This document shows, in pieces, positions 1 through 6,357 of a DNA stretch of 27,024 nt. Location of the stretch: contig JALOBR010000007.1 of assembly GCA_023228195.1 (NCBI GenBank), forward strand, positions 1-27,024, in the 5' to 3' direction. The first letter of the stretch is position 1. The number at the start of each line of letters is the position of its first letter. The stretch is from Candidatus Omnitrophota bacterium (GTDB lineage: Bacteria; Omnitrophota; Gorgyraeia; Duberdicusellales; 4484-171). Under the pieces are notes generated by a model. The model was not told the origin of the DNA. It made no database searches and saw only the letters and a list, made by a program, of their open reading frames with translations. The position numbers and the translations under genes are program-made.

Positions 1-73
1 TCCGATCTAAAAACATTCGGAGAATGAAGCGGACATCCTGGGGTTTATCGCTAAGATACACGAACAGCTTGCC

Positions 74-496
74 TTGTTGGATAGAAAGCTGGATTTGGTA
101 ATAGCTAAAGTTATGCCGCCAAAGCCGCCTGAAGCAAAACCTTTTCCTAAGCCTTTCCAGCAATCCGGGAATACTCATCTTCAAACAAACCAAAGACAGG
201 ATAACCGTTTTAGAGAACGCCCGATGTTTAAAACGATTTGCGCTGACTGCAGAAAGCAATGCGAGGTTCCCTTTAGGCCAAGCGGAGACAGGCCGGTATA
301 TTGTCAGGATTGTTTTTCCCGTCGCAAGAATGCCAGTTCATTTAAACCGAACATTAATGAAAGGCAAAGACAAGCAGCTCCCGGCCAGATGGCCAGTTTT
401 AATAAGCCGCAGGTTACTGAAACAAAAAAACCTGTCATAAAGAAGAGGCCGGCTGAAAAGAAAAAACCGGTTTCCAAAAAGAAAAAAGGCAAATAA
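74..496 (+). CDS. Zinc-ribbon protein with basic C-terminal tail; start uncertain
   Basis: The central part has a C-x2-C (residues 56-59) and C-x2-C (77-80) pair separated by 17 residues, plus Cys63, with the text VPFRPSGDRPVYC between them. This is a small zinc ribbon of the kind found in uncharacterised proteins of candidate phyla. A proline/glutamine-rich linker precedes it and the last 25 residues are almost all Lys/Pro/Arg, which suggests nucleic-acid or ribosome contact (inference). The only start codon in this frame is TTG at 74, with no ribosome binding site. The same frame stays open upstream to a stop at 8-10 and encodes a plausible helical N-terminus (ADILGFIAKIHEQLALL) that matches the helix continuing after residue 1. 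An ATG at 24 lies in another frame and overlaps a TGA at 25-27. A single missing base near 28 would join this ATG to the gene. Specific function is unknown. Confidence 0.7.
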   Translation: MLDRKLDLVIAKVMPPKPPEAKPFPKPFQQSGNTHLQTNQRQDNRFRERPMFKTICADCRKQCEVPFRPSGDRPVYCQDCFSRRKNASSFKPNINERQRQAAPGQMASFNKPQVTETKKPVIKKRPAEKKKPVSKKKKGK

Positions 497-516
497 TAAG
501 AAACGCTCCGGCAAAT

Positions 517-885
517 ATGGTTAAGAAACAATTATCGCTTGTTTCGGCGGTTTTATTCTTAACTGCTTGCGCGGATAATATCCCTGTGGTTGGACCGTAT
601 CCCAAGGTAGGAATAGCTTCCTGGTATTTCGCTAATGCTACTGCGACGGGTGAAAAGTTTAACGATGAAGACTTAACCTGTGCTATGCGTAAAAAAGATT
701 TTGGTAAGTATTTTAAAGTTTGTAACATAGCTAATGATAAATGTGTAACAGTCAGGCACAATAATTTCGGTCCTTCCAGATATTTTTATGATAGAGACAG
801 GATAATTGATCTAAGTAAAGCAGCATTTTCCCGGATAGCAGATTTGGAAGAAGGCATAGTCCGGGTTACGGTGATAGAAGAATAA
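517..885 (+). CDS. RlpA-like double-psi beta-barrel lipoprotein, active-site variant
   Basis: The N-terminus is a lipoprotein signal with lipobox LTAC (Cys18), so the mature protein should be tethered to a membrane by lipid. Residues 32-120 follow the RlpA/DPBB pattern: GIASWYFAN, TATGEKF, the region normally TAAH, NNFGP and IDLSKAAFSRI. RlpA proteins of other bacteria are septal ring lipoproteins, and some are lytic transglycosylases acting on denuded glycan strands. Here the usual His of TAAH is Met (TCAM, residues 54-57) and the usual Asp of ND.GP is Asn (HNNFGP, 81-86), so catalysis is doubtful. Three extra Cys (55, 69, 76) could form a disulfide. There is no SPOR domain, so only the barrel is present. 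It begins 20 nt after the preceding gene. Confidence 0.75.
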   Translation: MVKKQLSLVSAVLFLTACADNIPVVGPYPKVGIASWYFANATATGEKFNDEDLTCAMRKKDFGKYFKVCNIANDKCVTVRHNNFGPSRYFYDRDRIIDLSKAAFSRIADLEEGIVRVTVIEE

Positions 886-935
886 AGGGCCTAAGTTTAA
901 TTACGCCGGCAGTATAAAAAAGGAGAAAGATATTC

Positions 936-1568
936 ATGGGATTGGTGTCACTTTTGTTTAGTAACCCGGTATTGTTTTTTGTATTGGCCGTATTACTGCT
1001 TTATTCCGTTATTGCTCATGAGGTTGCGCATGGATGGGTTGCGCATCTCTTTGGAGATAATACAGCCAAGAATTACGGCCGGTTAACACTTAATCCAATA
1101 TCTCACATTGATCCCCTGGGGGCGATTATGCTTCTTCTTGTCGGGTTTGGCTGGGCAAAGCCTGTCCCGGTTGATTTTTATCGTTTAAGAAATTACCGTG
1201 TAGGCTTAGTAGCTGTTTCTTTGGCGGGTTGCTTAGCGAATATACTTATAGCAACCATCGGCATATTCGTTTTACAACTGCCATTCGTAAACGCAGGTTC
1301 TATGCTTGAATTAATCCTTAAAATTCTCGTAAAAGTAAATATTATTCTTGGCGCTTTCAACTTAATTCCTATACCACCCCTTGATGGCTCAAAAATACTT
1401 ACGGCGTTTCTTCCTGTTTCCGGCCAGCAAGTTATGGCGCGCTTTGAGCGCTACGGATTTTTTATAATCATTATTTTGCTTTATACGGGAATTCTCAGCC
1501 CGGTTATAATTCTTATGCAGAGCTTAATATATCATGCAATCGCCTTATTATTTAGATTGTTCAGATAA
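936..1568 (+). CDS. Site-2 protease family (M50) membrane metalloprotease
   Basis: This is a 210-residue polytopic membrane protein with the zinc motif HEVAH at residues 28-32 inside the first membrane helix. A conserved NPISHIDPLG segment follows at 53-62, and the third-ligand motif NLIPIPPLDGSKI lies at 142-154 (Asp150). These are hallmarks of the short M50 site-2 proteases, which cleave peptides within the membrane. About five hydrophobic segments are visible and there is no PDZ domain, so it is a minimal enzyme rather than RseP-like. A good ribosome binding site (AAGGAG) lies about 10 nt before the ATG. Substrate unknown. It probably shares a transcript with the upstream lipoprotein gene, 50 nt away. 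Confidence 0.88.
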   Translation: MGLVSLLFSNPVLFFVLAVLLLYSVIAHEVAHGWVAHLFGDNTAKNYGRLTLNPISHIDPLGAIMLLLVGFGWAKPVPVDFYRLRNYRVGLVAVSLAGCLANILIATIGIFVLQLPFVNAGSMLELILKILVKVNIILGAFNLIPIPPLDGSKILTAFLPVSGQQVMARFERYGFFIIIILLYTGILSPVIILMQSLIYHAIALLFRLFR

Positions 1569-1701
1569 GAGCGCTGTTTAAACCCGAATAAACTTAATTA
1601 AATCGATTTTCTATTTGCCCCTAATCAATTCCCGTATTAAAATAATTAAGGTGCTAAGTTGATTGCAATTCGAAAGATTTTTTAAGTAAAAAGGATCAAA
1701 T

Positions 1702-2739
1702 ATGAAAGAAATGCAAAGAGGATACAGGGTTGGAGAAAAGGACATTGATGATTTAATTGACAAGCTTACCGAACTTTCCGCGTATCCAGGAACCGAATAT
1801 CTGCTGCGCGAAATATTTACGACTGTTGTTAAATTGGGCAAAGAGTCAAGCGATAAAGGGGATCTTAAGCTTATAAACAATGCTCTTAAGGAATTACGGT
1901 ATTCCTTCAAGATATTTTCTCCGTACAGAAACGTGAAGAAGGTGGTAGTTTTCGGCTCGGCACGCTCAAAGAAAAATTCATCGGAATATAAAATGGCCGA
2001 AGAATTTACTAGAAAGATAACGGAAAAAGATTATATGGTTGTTACCGGCGGCGGACCGGGAGTTATGGAGGCGGGCAATAAAGGCGCAAAAAAAGGTACA
2101 GATTTTGGTTTGAACATCAGGCTTCCTTTTGAGCAAAAAACAAATCCGTACCTGGAGGAAAAAGAAAAAATCATTAACTTTAAATATTTTTTTACCAGGA
2201 AGCTTATTTTCATAAAAGAAACAGACGCTACAGTCCTTTTCCCCGGTGGTTTCGGTACAAACGATGAAGGCTTTGAGGCGCTTACTTTAATTCAGACCGG
2301 TAAATCGAAGCCCCGGCCGATAGTTTTGATTGAACCAAAAGGTTCAAGTTACTGGACATCGTGGAGGCATTTTATAAATAATCAATTGGCTAAGACCGGT
2401 TTTATAAAGAAGGAGGATTTTGATCTTTTTACTATCGAGAAAAATGTTGATAAGGCAATTGAGTATATAGAAAATTTTTATAAAGTATATCATTCAATAA
2501 GATATGTTTCCGGATTAACCGTTATCAGGCTGAATAGAAAAATTTCAGACAAAACATTGAACTTTTTAAACAAGGAATTTAAGGATATTTTAACCGGCGG
2601 GAAAATAATACTTTCTACCCCAATGAATGAAGAAGTCCAAAAAGGTGAGCATCTTGATCTGCCCCGGCTTATAATGCATTTTAATCTGCGTGATTACGGT
2701 AGACTTTGCAAAATGATTCGTGTCATTAATGAGGATTAG
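1702..2739 (+). CDS. LOG-family (lysine decarboxylase-like) nucleotide-binding protein
   Basis: A Rossmann-type LOG domain occupies roughly residues 75-260: VVVFGSARS (82-89), GGGPGVMEAGNKGA (116-129) and the signature PGGFGTNDEGFE (181-192). Canonical LOG enzymes carry PGGxGTxxE and hydrolyse the N-glycosidic bond of nucleoside 5'-monophosphates; the plant and several bacterial members release cytokinin bases. The glutamate two residues after GT is present, preceded by Asn-Asp. An extra N-terminal helical region (1-75) and an 85-residue C-terminal part make it longer than the roughly 190-residue minimal LOG proteins, as in the larger TIGR00730-like members. The substrate cannot be read from sequence. 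A weak ribosome binding site (AAGGAT) precedes the ATG. Hairpins follow the stop. Confidence 0.82.
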   Translation: MKEMQRGYRVGEKDIDDLIDKLTELSAYPGTEYLLREIFTTVVKLGKESSDKGDLKLINNALKELRYSFKIFSPYRNVKKVVVFGSARSKKNSSEYKMAEEFTRKITEKDYMVVTGGGPGVMEAGNKGAKKGTDFGLNIRLPFEQKTNPYLEEKEKIINFKYFFTRKLIFIKETDATVLFPGGFGTNDEGFEALTLIQTGKSKPRPIVLIEPKGSSYWTSWRHFINNQLAKTGFIKKEDFDLFTIEKNVDKAIEYIENFYKVYHSIRYVSGLTVIRLNRKISDKTLNFLNKEFKDILTGGKIILSTPMNEEVQKGEHLDLPRLIMHFNLRDYGRLCKMIRVINED

Positions 2740-2803
2740 CGCGAAACCGGTAAAAGCAGTTTTGGCGTTTATCGTACGTTTGTTTGAGCTGTAAAATAAA
2801 ACA

Positions 2804-2825
2804 GCCCCGGCTCTAAAGTCGGGGC
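2804..2825. terminator. GC-rich hairpin downstream of the LOG-family gene
   Basis: GCCCCG at 2804-2809 pairs with CGGGGC at 2820-2825. The stem continues with G.T, C-G and T-A pairs inward to the four-base loop CTAA, giving 9 bp. No T-run follows directly, so on its own it is a strong hairpin rather than a textbook terminator. Confidence 0.45.
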
Positions 2826-2839
2826 GCTCCAAACAGGAT

Positions 2840-2862
2840 CAGAAAGGAGTTTCTGTCTTTTT
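2840..2862 (+). terminator. Putative Rho-independent terminator of the LOG-family gene
   Basis: CAGAAA (2840-2845) and TTTCTG (2850-2855) form a 6-bp stem with loop GGAG, followed by TCTTTTT (2856-2862). A nearly identical stem-loop (CAGAAA-GAAG-TTTCTG) sits inside the terminator after secDF at 9825-9840, so this motif is shared in the genome. Confidence 0.5.
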
Positions 2863-2990
2863 AACCGAAAAAATATATTTGCATTTTTTCGGTATATCTC
2901 GCCGTTATCCAAAATTTCCATAGCCCTGGGCTTAGAAATTTTGGCGGCGACCTTTCAGGCAAAAAATGCACACTTCACAGGCATTTTTGG
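2861..2990. repeat. Three-hairpin composite palindromic repeat, copy A
   Basis: Three hairpins lie in a row. H1: ACCGAAAAAAT (2864-2874) pairs with 2883-2893, 11 bp. H2: GCCG (2901-2904), a TTAT bulge, then CCAAAATTTC (2909-2918) pairs with GAAATTTTGG (2935-2944) and CGGC (2945-2948). H3: about 2960-2969 pairs with 2981-2990. A second copy in inverted orientation lies at 11766-11944. The two share 26 identical bases (2901-2926 against the complement of 11881-11906), the same four-base bulge and the same hairpin order. H3 abuts the stop codon of the - strand gene at 2992, just as copy B's H3 abuts the stop of the Mfd-like gene. Confidence 0.8.
2960..2990 (-). terminator. Putative terminator of the - strand exported-protein gene (H3 of copy A)
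   Basis: Read on the - strand, the sequence just after the TAA stop is CAAAAATGC, a loop, then GCATTTTTTG. This A-run/stem/T-run arrangement is typical of intrinsic terminators and could act in both directions between the two convergent genes. Confidence 0.45.
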
Positions 2991-2991
2991 A

Positions 2992-3360
2992 TTAATAACC
3001 GATTGCGTGATTTATCAATATCCAGCCGCTCCAGCCGGAATATCCACCGGAAGTTATCTCTATCTTCGCTGTTTTTTCCCAAAAATTAGTTTCTAAGATG
3101 CGTGCTTTTGTTCCGTTTTCTACTTCAAACCCGACATGGCCCAACAGTTTTGTCAGGTAATTTTGTTTTTCATAACCCATGAGGTTTCCCGTAAGGCCGT
3201 TGAAAGAACGTTTGGTTTTACCTGTATATACAGGAATCTTTCCAGTAAAGCTTTTAAGCTCTACTTCTTTTCCTATATATTCATCATATTGGGCAAAACT
3301 AGTTGGCAAATATGCCAAAAACAATGCGCAAGTTATAATTAAGACCACGGATTTTCTCAT
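2992..3360 (-). CDS. Small exported protein with SH3-like C-terminal region
   Basis: A 122-residue protein with a clear cleavable signal peptide (MRKSV, hydrophobic core, SFA then QYDEY), so it should be exported to the periplasm or beyond. The C-terminal half (ENGTKARILETNFWEKTAKIEITSG then YSGWSGWI) has the rhythm of bacterial SH3-like domains, which often bind peptidoglycan or peptides; this is a pattern match only. The start is supported by GGAGGTGAAAA ahead of the ATG. It is alone on its strand, with its own promoter (3543-3571) and a structured leader of about 175 nt that contains a repeat element ending at the ribosome binding site. Specific function is unknown. Confidence 0.75.
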   Translation of the reverse strand: MRKSVVLIITCALFLAYLPTSFAQYDEYIGKEVELKSFTGKIPVYTGKTKRSFNGLTGNLMGYEKQNYLTKLLGHVGFEVENGTKARILETNFWEKTAKIEITSGGYSGWSGWILINHAIGY

Positions 3361-3373
3361 TTTTCACCTCCAA

Positions 3374-3437
3374 TAAGCAGACGATTTACGGTAACGTAGT
3401 GAACGTAAATCGTAGGCCGTAAGGCCGTCTGCGAATT
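3374..3437 (-). repeat. Leader palindromic element, type 2, short copy
   Basis: Nested inverted repeats: ACGATTTACG (3381-3390) pairs with CGTAAATCGT (3404-3413), GGCC-GTAA-GGCC lies at 3415-3426, and the outer GCAGACG (3377-3383) pairs with CGTCTGC (3426-3432). Bases 3405-3437 are exactly repeated as the complement at 14822-14854, and the other arm also matches (14891-14906). Relative to the downstream gene both copies have the same orientation and end at the ribosome binding site. Confidence 0.8.
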
Positions 3438-3489
3438 GTCCTGTTACTTCACACAGTAATTACTCATATAGAGGTTGAAATAACAGGAC
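3438..3489 (-). other. Long-stem hairpin in the leader of the - strand exported-protein gene
   Basis: GTCCTGTTA-C-TTCA (3438-3451) is complementary to TGAA-A-TAACAGGAC (3476-3489): 13 pairs with one C/A mismatch and a 24-nt loop. It lies between the promoter at 3543-3571 and the type 2 element at 3374-3437, so it would be part of the 5' untranslated RNA. Confidence 0.5.
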
Positions 3490-3542
3490 TAATTAACCTT
3501 AAAAATCTATAAGAACTTTAGATGGGCTGTCCAGCCAATCCA

Positions 3543-3571
3543 ATTCTAATAATACCATAAACGTAGGTCAA
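3543..3571 (-). promoter_or_regulatory. Sigma-70-type promoter for the - strand exported-protein gene
   Basis: On the - strand, TTGACC (complement of 3566-3571) is followed after exactly 17 nt by TAGAAT (complement of 3543-3548). The start of transcription would be near 3536, where a small GGCT-GTCC-AGCC hairpin (3525-3536) begins. This predicts a leader of about 175 nt. Confidence 0.6.
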
Positions 3572-3663
3572 AAAACCACAAAAGCAGAAAGGTTTGTGTA
3601 AACGTTTCCAGGATATCCGCAGTAAGTTTTAGCCTGCAAGCTGTTCCGTTGAAGCTTTTTCCT

Positions 3664-3690
3664 TTGACTTTTTAATGAGTATGGTATAAT
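3664..3690 (+). promoter_or_regulatory. Extended -10 promoter of hisF, very close to the start codon
   Basis: TATAAT (3685-3690) is preceded by TGG, an extended -10 motif, and TTGACT (3664-3669) lies 15 nt upstream, a short spacing that the extended -10 could offset. Transcription should start near 3697, one or two bases before the hisF ATG at 3699. Confidence 0.65.
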
Positions 3691-3698
3691 TTTAGCCT

Positions 3699-4481
3699 AT
3701 GCTAGCCAAGAGAATTATTCCCTGTCTAGATATCAATAAAGGCAGGGTAGTGAAGGGTGTACATTTTGAAAATTTAAGAGATGCGGGAGATCCCATCGAA
3801 AACGCTTTATTTTACGAAAAAGAAGGCGCTGATGAACTTGTTTTCCTTGATATTACAGCAAGTCATGAAAAAAGAAAGACTACGCTTGATTTGGTAAGAA
3901 AAGTTGCCGAATGCGTTTTTATGCCTTTTACGGTAGGTGGCGGCATACGCAGCGCTGCAGACATACGAGAATTGCTCTTGGCAGGAGCAGATAAGGTTTC
4001 TTTAAATACTGTAGCAGTTAAAAGCCCAAAGATTATCACTGAGGCAAGCAGTATTTTTGGTGCTCAGTGTATTGTGGTGGCGATTGACGCAAAGCGAAAT
4101 CGTCACACGTCCCATGCTCCACGCTCTACGGAAAGATGGCAGGTTTATATTAACGGAGGAAGGACGTCAACGGGGCTAGACGCAGTTCGCTGGGCGGAAA
4201 AAGCTGAGAGCCTTGGAGCGGGAGAAATACTTCTAACCAGCATGGATTATGACGGAACAAAAGACGGTTATGATGTAGAGTTGACAAGGGCAATATCTGA
4301 CGCTGTAAAGATACCCGTGATTGCTTCTGGTGGAGCCGGAAAAACAGAAGATTTCCATAATATATTCGTTACAACAGCCGCAACAGCAGCGTTAGCGGCA
4401 TCGATATTTCACTATAGGGAGATTAAGATAAAAACCATAAAACAGTATCTTAAGAAAAAAGGAATTGAGGTGCGAGTATGA
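3699..4481 (+). CDS. hisF: Imidazole glycerol phosphate synthase, cyclase subunit HisF
   Basis: HisF converts PRFAR plus HisH-derived ammonia to imidazole glycerol phosphate and AICAR in histidine synthesis. The canonical N-terminus (MLAKRIIPCLDINKGRVVKG) fixes the start. Catalytic Asp11 (PCLD) and Asp130 (VAID) sit at the positions known from Thermotoga HisF. The phosphate-binding loops FTVGGGIRS (77-85) and VIASGGAG (207-214) are intact. Residues about 134-146, between AKR and WQVYINGG, form a hydrophilic insertion of 8-9 extra residues encoded by a repeat-like segment (4101-4131). The region just before the promoter has no ribosome binding site and the predicted transcript start is at the ATG, so the mRNA may be leaderless. 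The stop overlaps the hisI start (ATGA). Confidence 0.96.
   Translation: MLAKRIIPCLDINKGRVVKGVHFENLRDAGDPIENALFYEKEGADELVFLDITASHEKRKTTLDLVRKVAECVFMPFTVGGGIRSAADIRELLLAGADKVSLNTVAVKSPKIITEASSIFGAQCIVVAIDAKRNRHTSHAPRSTERWQVYINGGRTSTGLDAVRWAEKAESLGAGEILLTSMDYDGTKDGYDVELTRAISDAVKIPVIASGGAGKTEDFHNIFVTTAATAALAASIFHYREIKIKTIKQYLKKKGIEVRV
4101..4131. repeat. Heptad-like repeat segment inserted in frame in hisF
   Basis: The stretch reads as seven-base units of similar form: ACGTCCC, ATGCTCC, ACGCTCT, then ACG. It encodes RHTSHAPRSTE, a region absent from typical HisF between the catalytic Asp130 strand and the following strand. The reading frame is preserved. Confidence 0.55.
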
Positions 4482-4840
4482 AAAAATCAAAGGCCGTAGA
4501 CCAAAAACTAAAGACAGGAAAAAATAAAATATCAGATTTAAAGTTTGATGAAAAAGGGCTGATTCCGGCGGTCATTCAGGATTGCAAAAATGGAGACGTG
4601 TTGATGGTCGCTTACATGAATAAGGAATCGCTGAAAATTACCCTTAAAGAAAAACGCACATGTTTTTATTCGCGGTCACGCAAAATGTTATGGAGAAAGG
4701 GCGAAACAAGCGGCCATACTCAGAAAGTAAAATCAATTTATTACGATTGCGATAAAGATACATTGCTTGTCAAGGTCCAGCAGATTGGAGCAGCCTGTCA
4801 CACAGGAGAATGGAGCTGTTTTTACAGAAAGATGTTTTAA
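4478..4840 (+). CDS. hisI: Phosphoribosyl-AMP cyclohydrolase HisI
   Basis: HisI opens the adenine ring of PR-AMP in histidine synthesis, with zinc and magnesium. The family motifs are all present: SRSRKMLWRKGETSGHTQ, the metal-binding YYDCDKDTLLVKV, and the C-terminal IGAACHTGEWSCFY with the zinc cysteines. It is monofunctional (120 residues, no HisE pyrophosphohydrolase domain), so HisE must be encoded elsewhere. It overlaps hisF by four bases, a pairing that suggests translational coupling. The first 20 residues are a lysine-rich extension. Confidence 0.95.
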   Translation: MKKSKAVDQKLKTGKNKISDLKFDEKGLIPAVIQDCKNGDVLMVAYMNKESLKITLKEKRTCFYSRSRKMLWRKGETSGHTQKVKSIYYDCDKDTLLVKVQQIGAACHTGEWSCFYRKMF

Positions 4841-4863
4841 TTACGGGCGCATAAGGCGATAAA

Positions 4864-6345
4864 ATGCAAATAAATCCATCACTGAATAATTTTGTTAAAT
4901 TAGCGAAAAAGAATAATTTAATTGTTCTGTCGTATAAATTTTATTCCGATTCACTTACCCCGGTTTCTATCTATCATAACCTGTCAAAGCAATTCAAGGA
5001 AGAAAGTTTTCTCCTTGAATCTGTTGAGGGCGAAGAGAAGATAAGCCGTTTTTCTTTTATGGGTTTTATGCCCATAGCCGTGTTTAAAAGTAAAGGCGTA
5101 AAGATTAATATAAAGGAGCAAGCAGAAACGGCTTTTGAGACCGGAAAAGACCCGCTCTTTGAGCTTAAAAAATTTATGCATAAGTTTAAGGTTGCGCCAA
5201 AAGAAAACTTGCGATTTTTCGGAGGGTTTGTCGGCTATCTTGGCTATGACCTTGTAAGGTTTTATGAGCAAATTGGCGGCCGTAAAAAAGAGTCGTTAAA
5301 TACCCCGGATACTTACCTGATGCTTCCTAAATTCCTGATAATTTTTGACCATCTAAAAAAGCAAATCGAAATACTTTCTTTCGTGAAAATAAACCCAGGG
5401 CAAAATCTTAAAAGTGTATACGCTAAGGAAGTAAAGATTATCGAAGGGATATTTAAAAAACTACAAAATCCGGCAGGCCTGCAAATATTGTCAATGTCCG
5501 GCGCTACAAAAGCTCACCTAAAATCGAATTTGAGCAAGAAAGATTTTGCGTTGATGATTGAGAAAGCAAAAAAATGCATAAGAGAGGGAGAGATAATCCA
5601 AACGGTTCTTTCGCAAAGATTCTCGGTAGATTTTTCCGGTGATCCTTTTAATGTATACCGGTATTTGAGAATACTTAATCCTTCGCCATATATGTTTTAT
5701 TTAAACTTCAAGGATTTAAAAGTTGCCGGCTCATCGCCTGAAATGCTTTTACGTTGCGAGAAAGGCATTTTGACGACCCGGCCGATTGCAGGAACCCGGT
5801 CAAGGGGAAAAGATGAGCTTGAAGAAAAAAAATTCGAAAAGTCATTGCTGGACGACCCTAAAGAACGCGCAGAGCATATAATGCTTGTTGATTTGGCAAG
5901 AAATGATTTGGGTCGCGTTGCCAAGAGTGCCAGCGTGAACGTGCCCGTCTTTATGACTATTGAGCATTTTTCTCATGTCATGCATATAGTAAGCGAGACA
6001 AGAGCATGCCTTAAAAAGGGGGAAGATATCTTTTCTGCGTTTATAAGTTGTTTCCCGGCAGGCACAGTAAGCGGAGCGCCTAAGGTACGGGCTATGCAGA
6101 TAATAAATGAGCTTGAAGGGCAGGAGCGGGGAATATACGCAGGGAGTGTTGGATATTTTTCCTTCACAAACAGTCTGGATACGTGTATAATAATAAGAAC
6201 TATAATTTTTAAGAATGAGACGGCTTATATCCAGGCTGGAGCAGGTATTGTTATGGATTCTAAGCCTGAAAAAGAATACAAGGAAACATTGAATAAAGCA
6301 AGAGCCCAAGTGTTAGCAGTCAAGCTGGCAAAGGGCCTTGATTAA
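4864..6345 (+). CDS. trpE: Anthranilate synthase component I TrpE
   Basis: TrpE makes anthranilate from chorismate and ammonia, with TrpG as the usual amidotransferase partner; no trpG follows here. The tryptophan feedback-site motif LLES is at residues 50-53. The chorismate-binding domain shows GEIIQTVLSQRF, the TrpE-type PIAGTRSRG, DLARNDLGRV, FPAGTVSGAPKVRAM and the C-terminal QAGAGIVMDSKPEKEY. PIAGTR rather than PIKGTR favours TrpE over PabB. The gene follows hisI by 23 nt, so histidine and tryptophan genes share a transcript; both pathways consume PRPP. Confidence 0.93.
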   Translation: MQINPSLNNFVKLAKKNNLIVLSYKFYSDSLTPVSIYHNLSKQFKEESFLLESVEGEEKISRFSFMGFMPIAVFKSKGVKINIKEQAETAFETGKDPLFELKKFMHKFKVAPKENLRFFGGFVGYLGYDLVRFYEQIGGRKKESLNTPDTYLMLPKFLIIFDHLKKQIEILSFVKINPGQNLKSVYAKEVKIIEGIFKKLQNPAGLQILSMSGATKAHLKSNLSKKDFALMIEKAKKCIREGEIIQTVLSQRFSVDFSGDPFNVYRYLRILNPSPYMFYLNFKDLKVAGSSPEMLLRCEKGILTTRPIAGTRSRGKDELEEKKFEKSLLDDPKERAEHIMLVDLARNDLGRVAKSASVNVPVFMTIEHFSHVMHIVSETRACLKKGEDIFSAFISCFPAGTVSGAPKVRAMQIINELEGQERGIYAGSVGYFSFTNSLDTCIIIRTIIFKNETAYIQAGAGIVMDSKPEKEYKETLNKARAQVLAVKLAKGLD

Positions 6346-6357
6346 AAGGAGGAAGCA

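Noticed and set aside
3638..3660. Terminator upstream of the hisF promoter (AAGCT/AGCTT then T-run)
   Set aside because: The stem is only 5 bp and there is no gene on that strand upstream for it to terminate.
5842..6309. Long open frame on the - strand opposite trpE
   Set aside because: No recognisable motifs or ribosome binding site; it is antisense to well-conserved TrpE coding sequence.
4864..6345. Aminodeoxychorismate synthase PabB instead of TrpE
   Set aside because: The LLES feedback motif and PIAGTR (not PIKGTR) favour TrpE.
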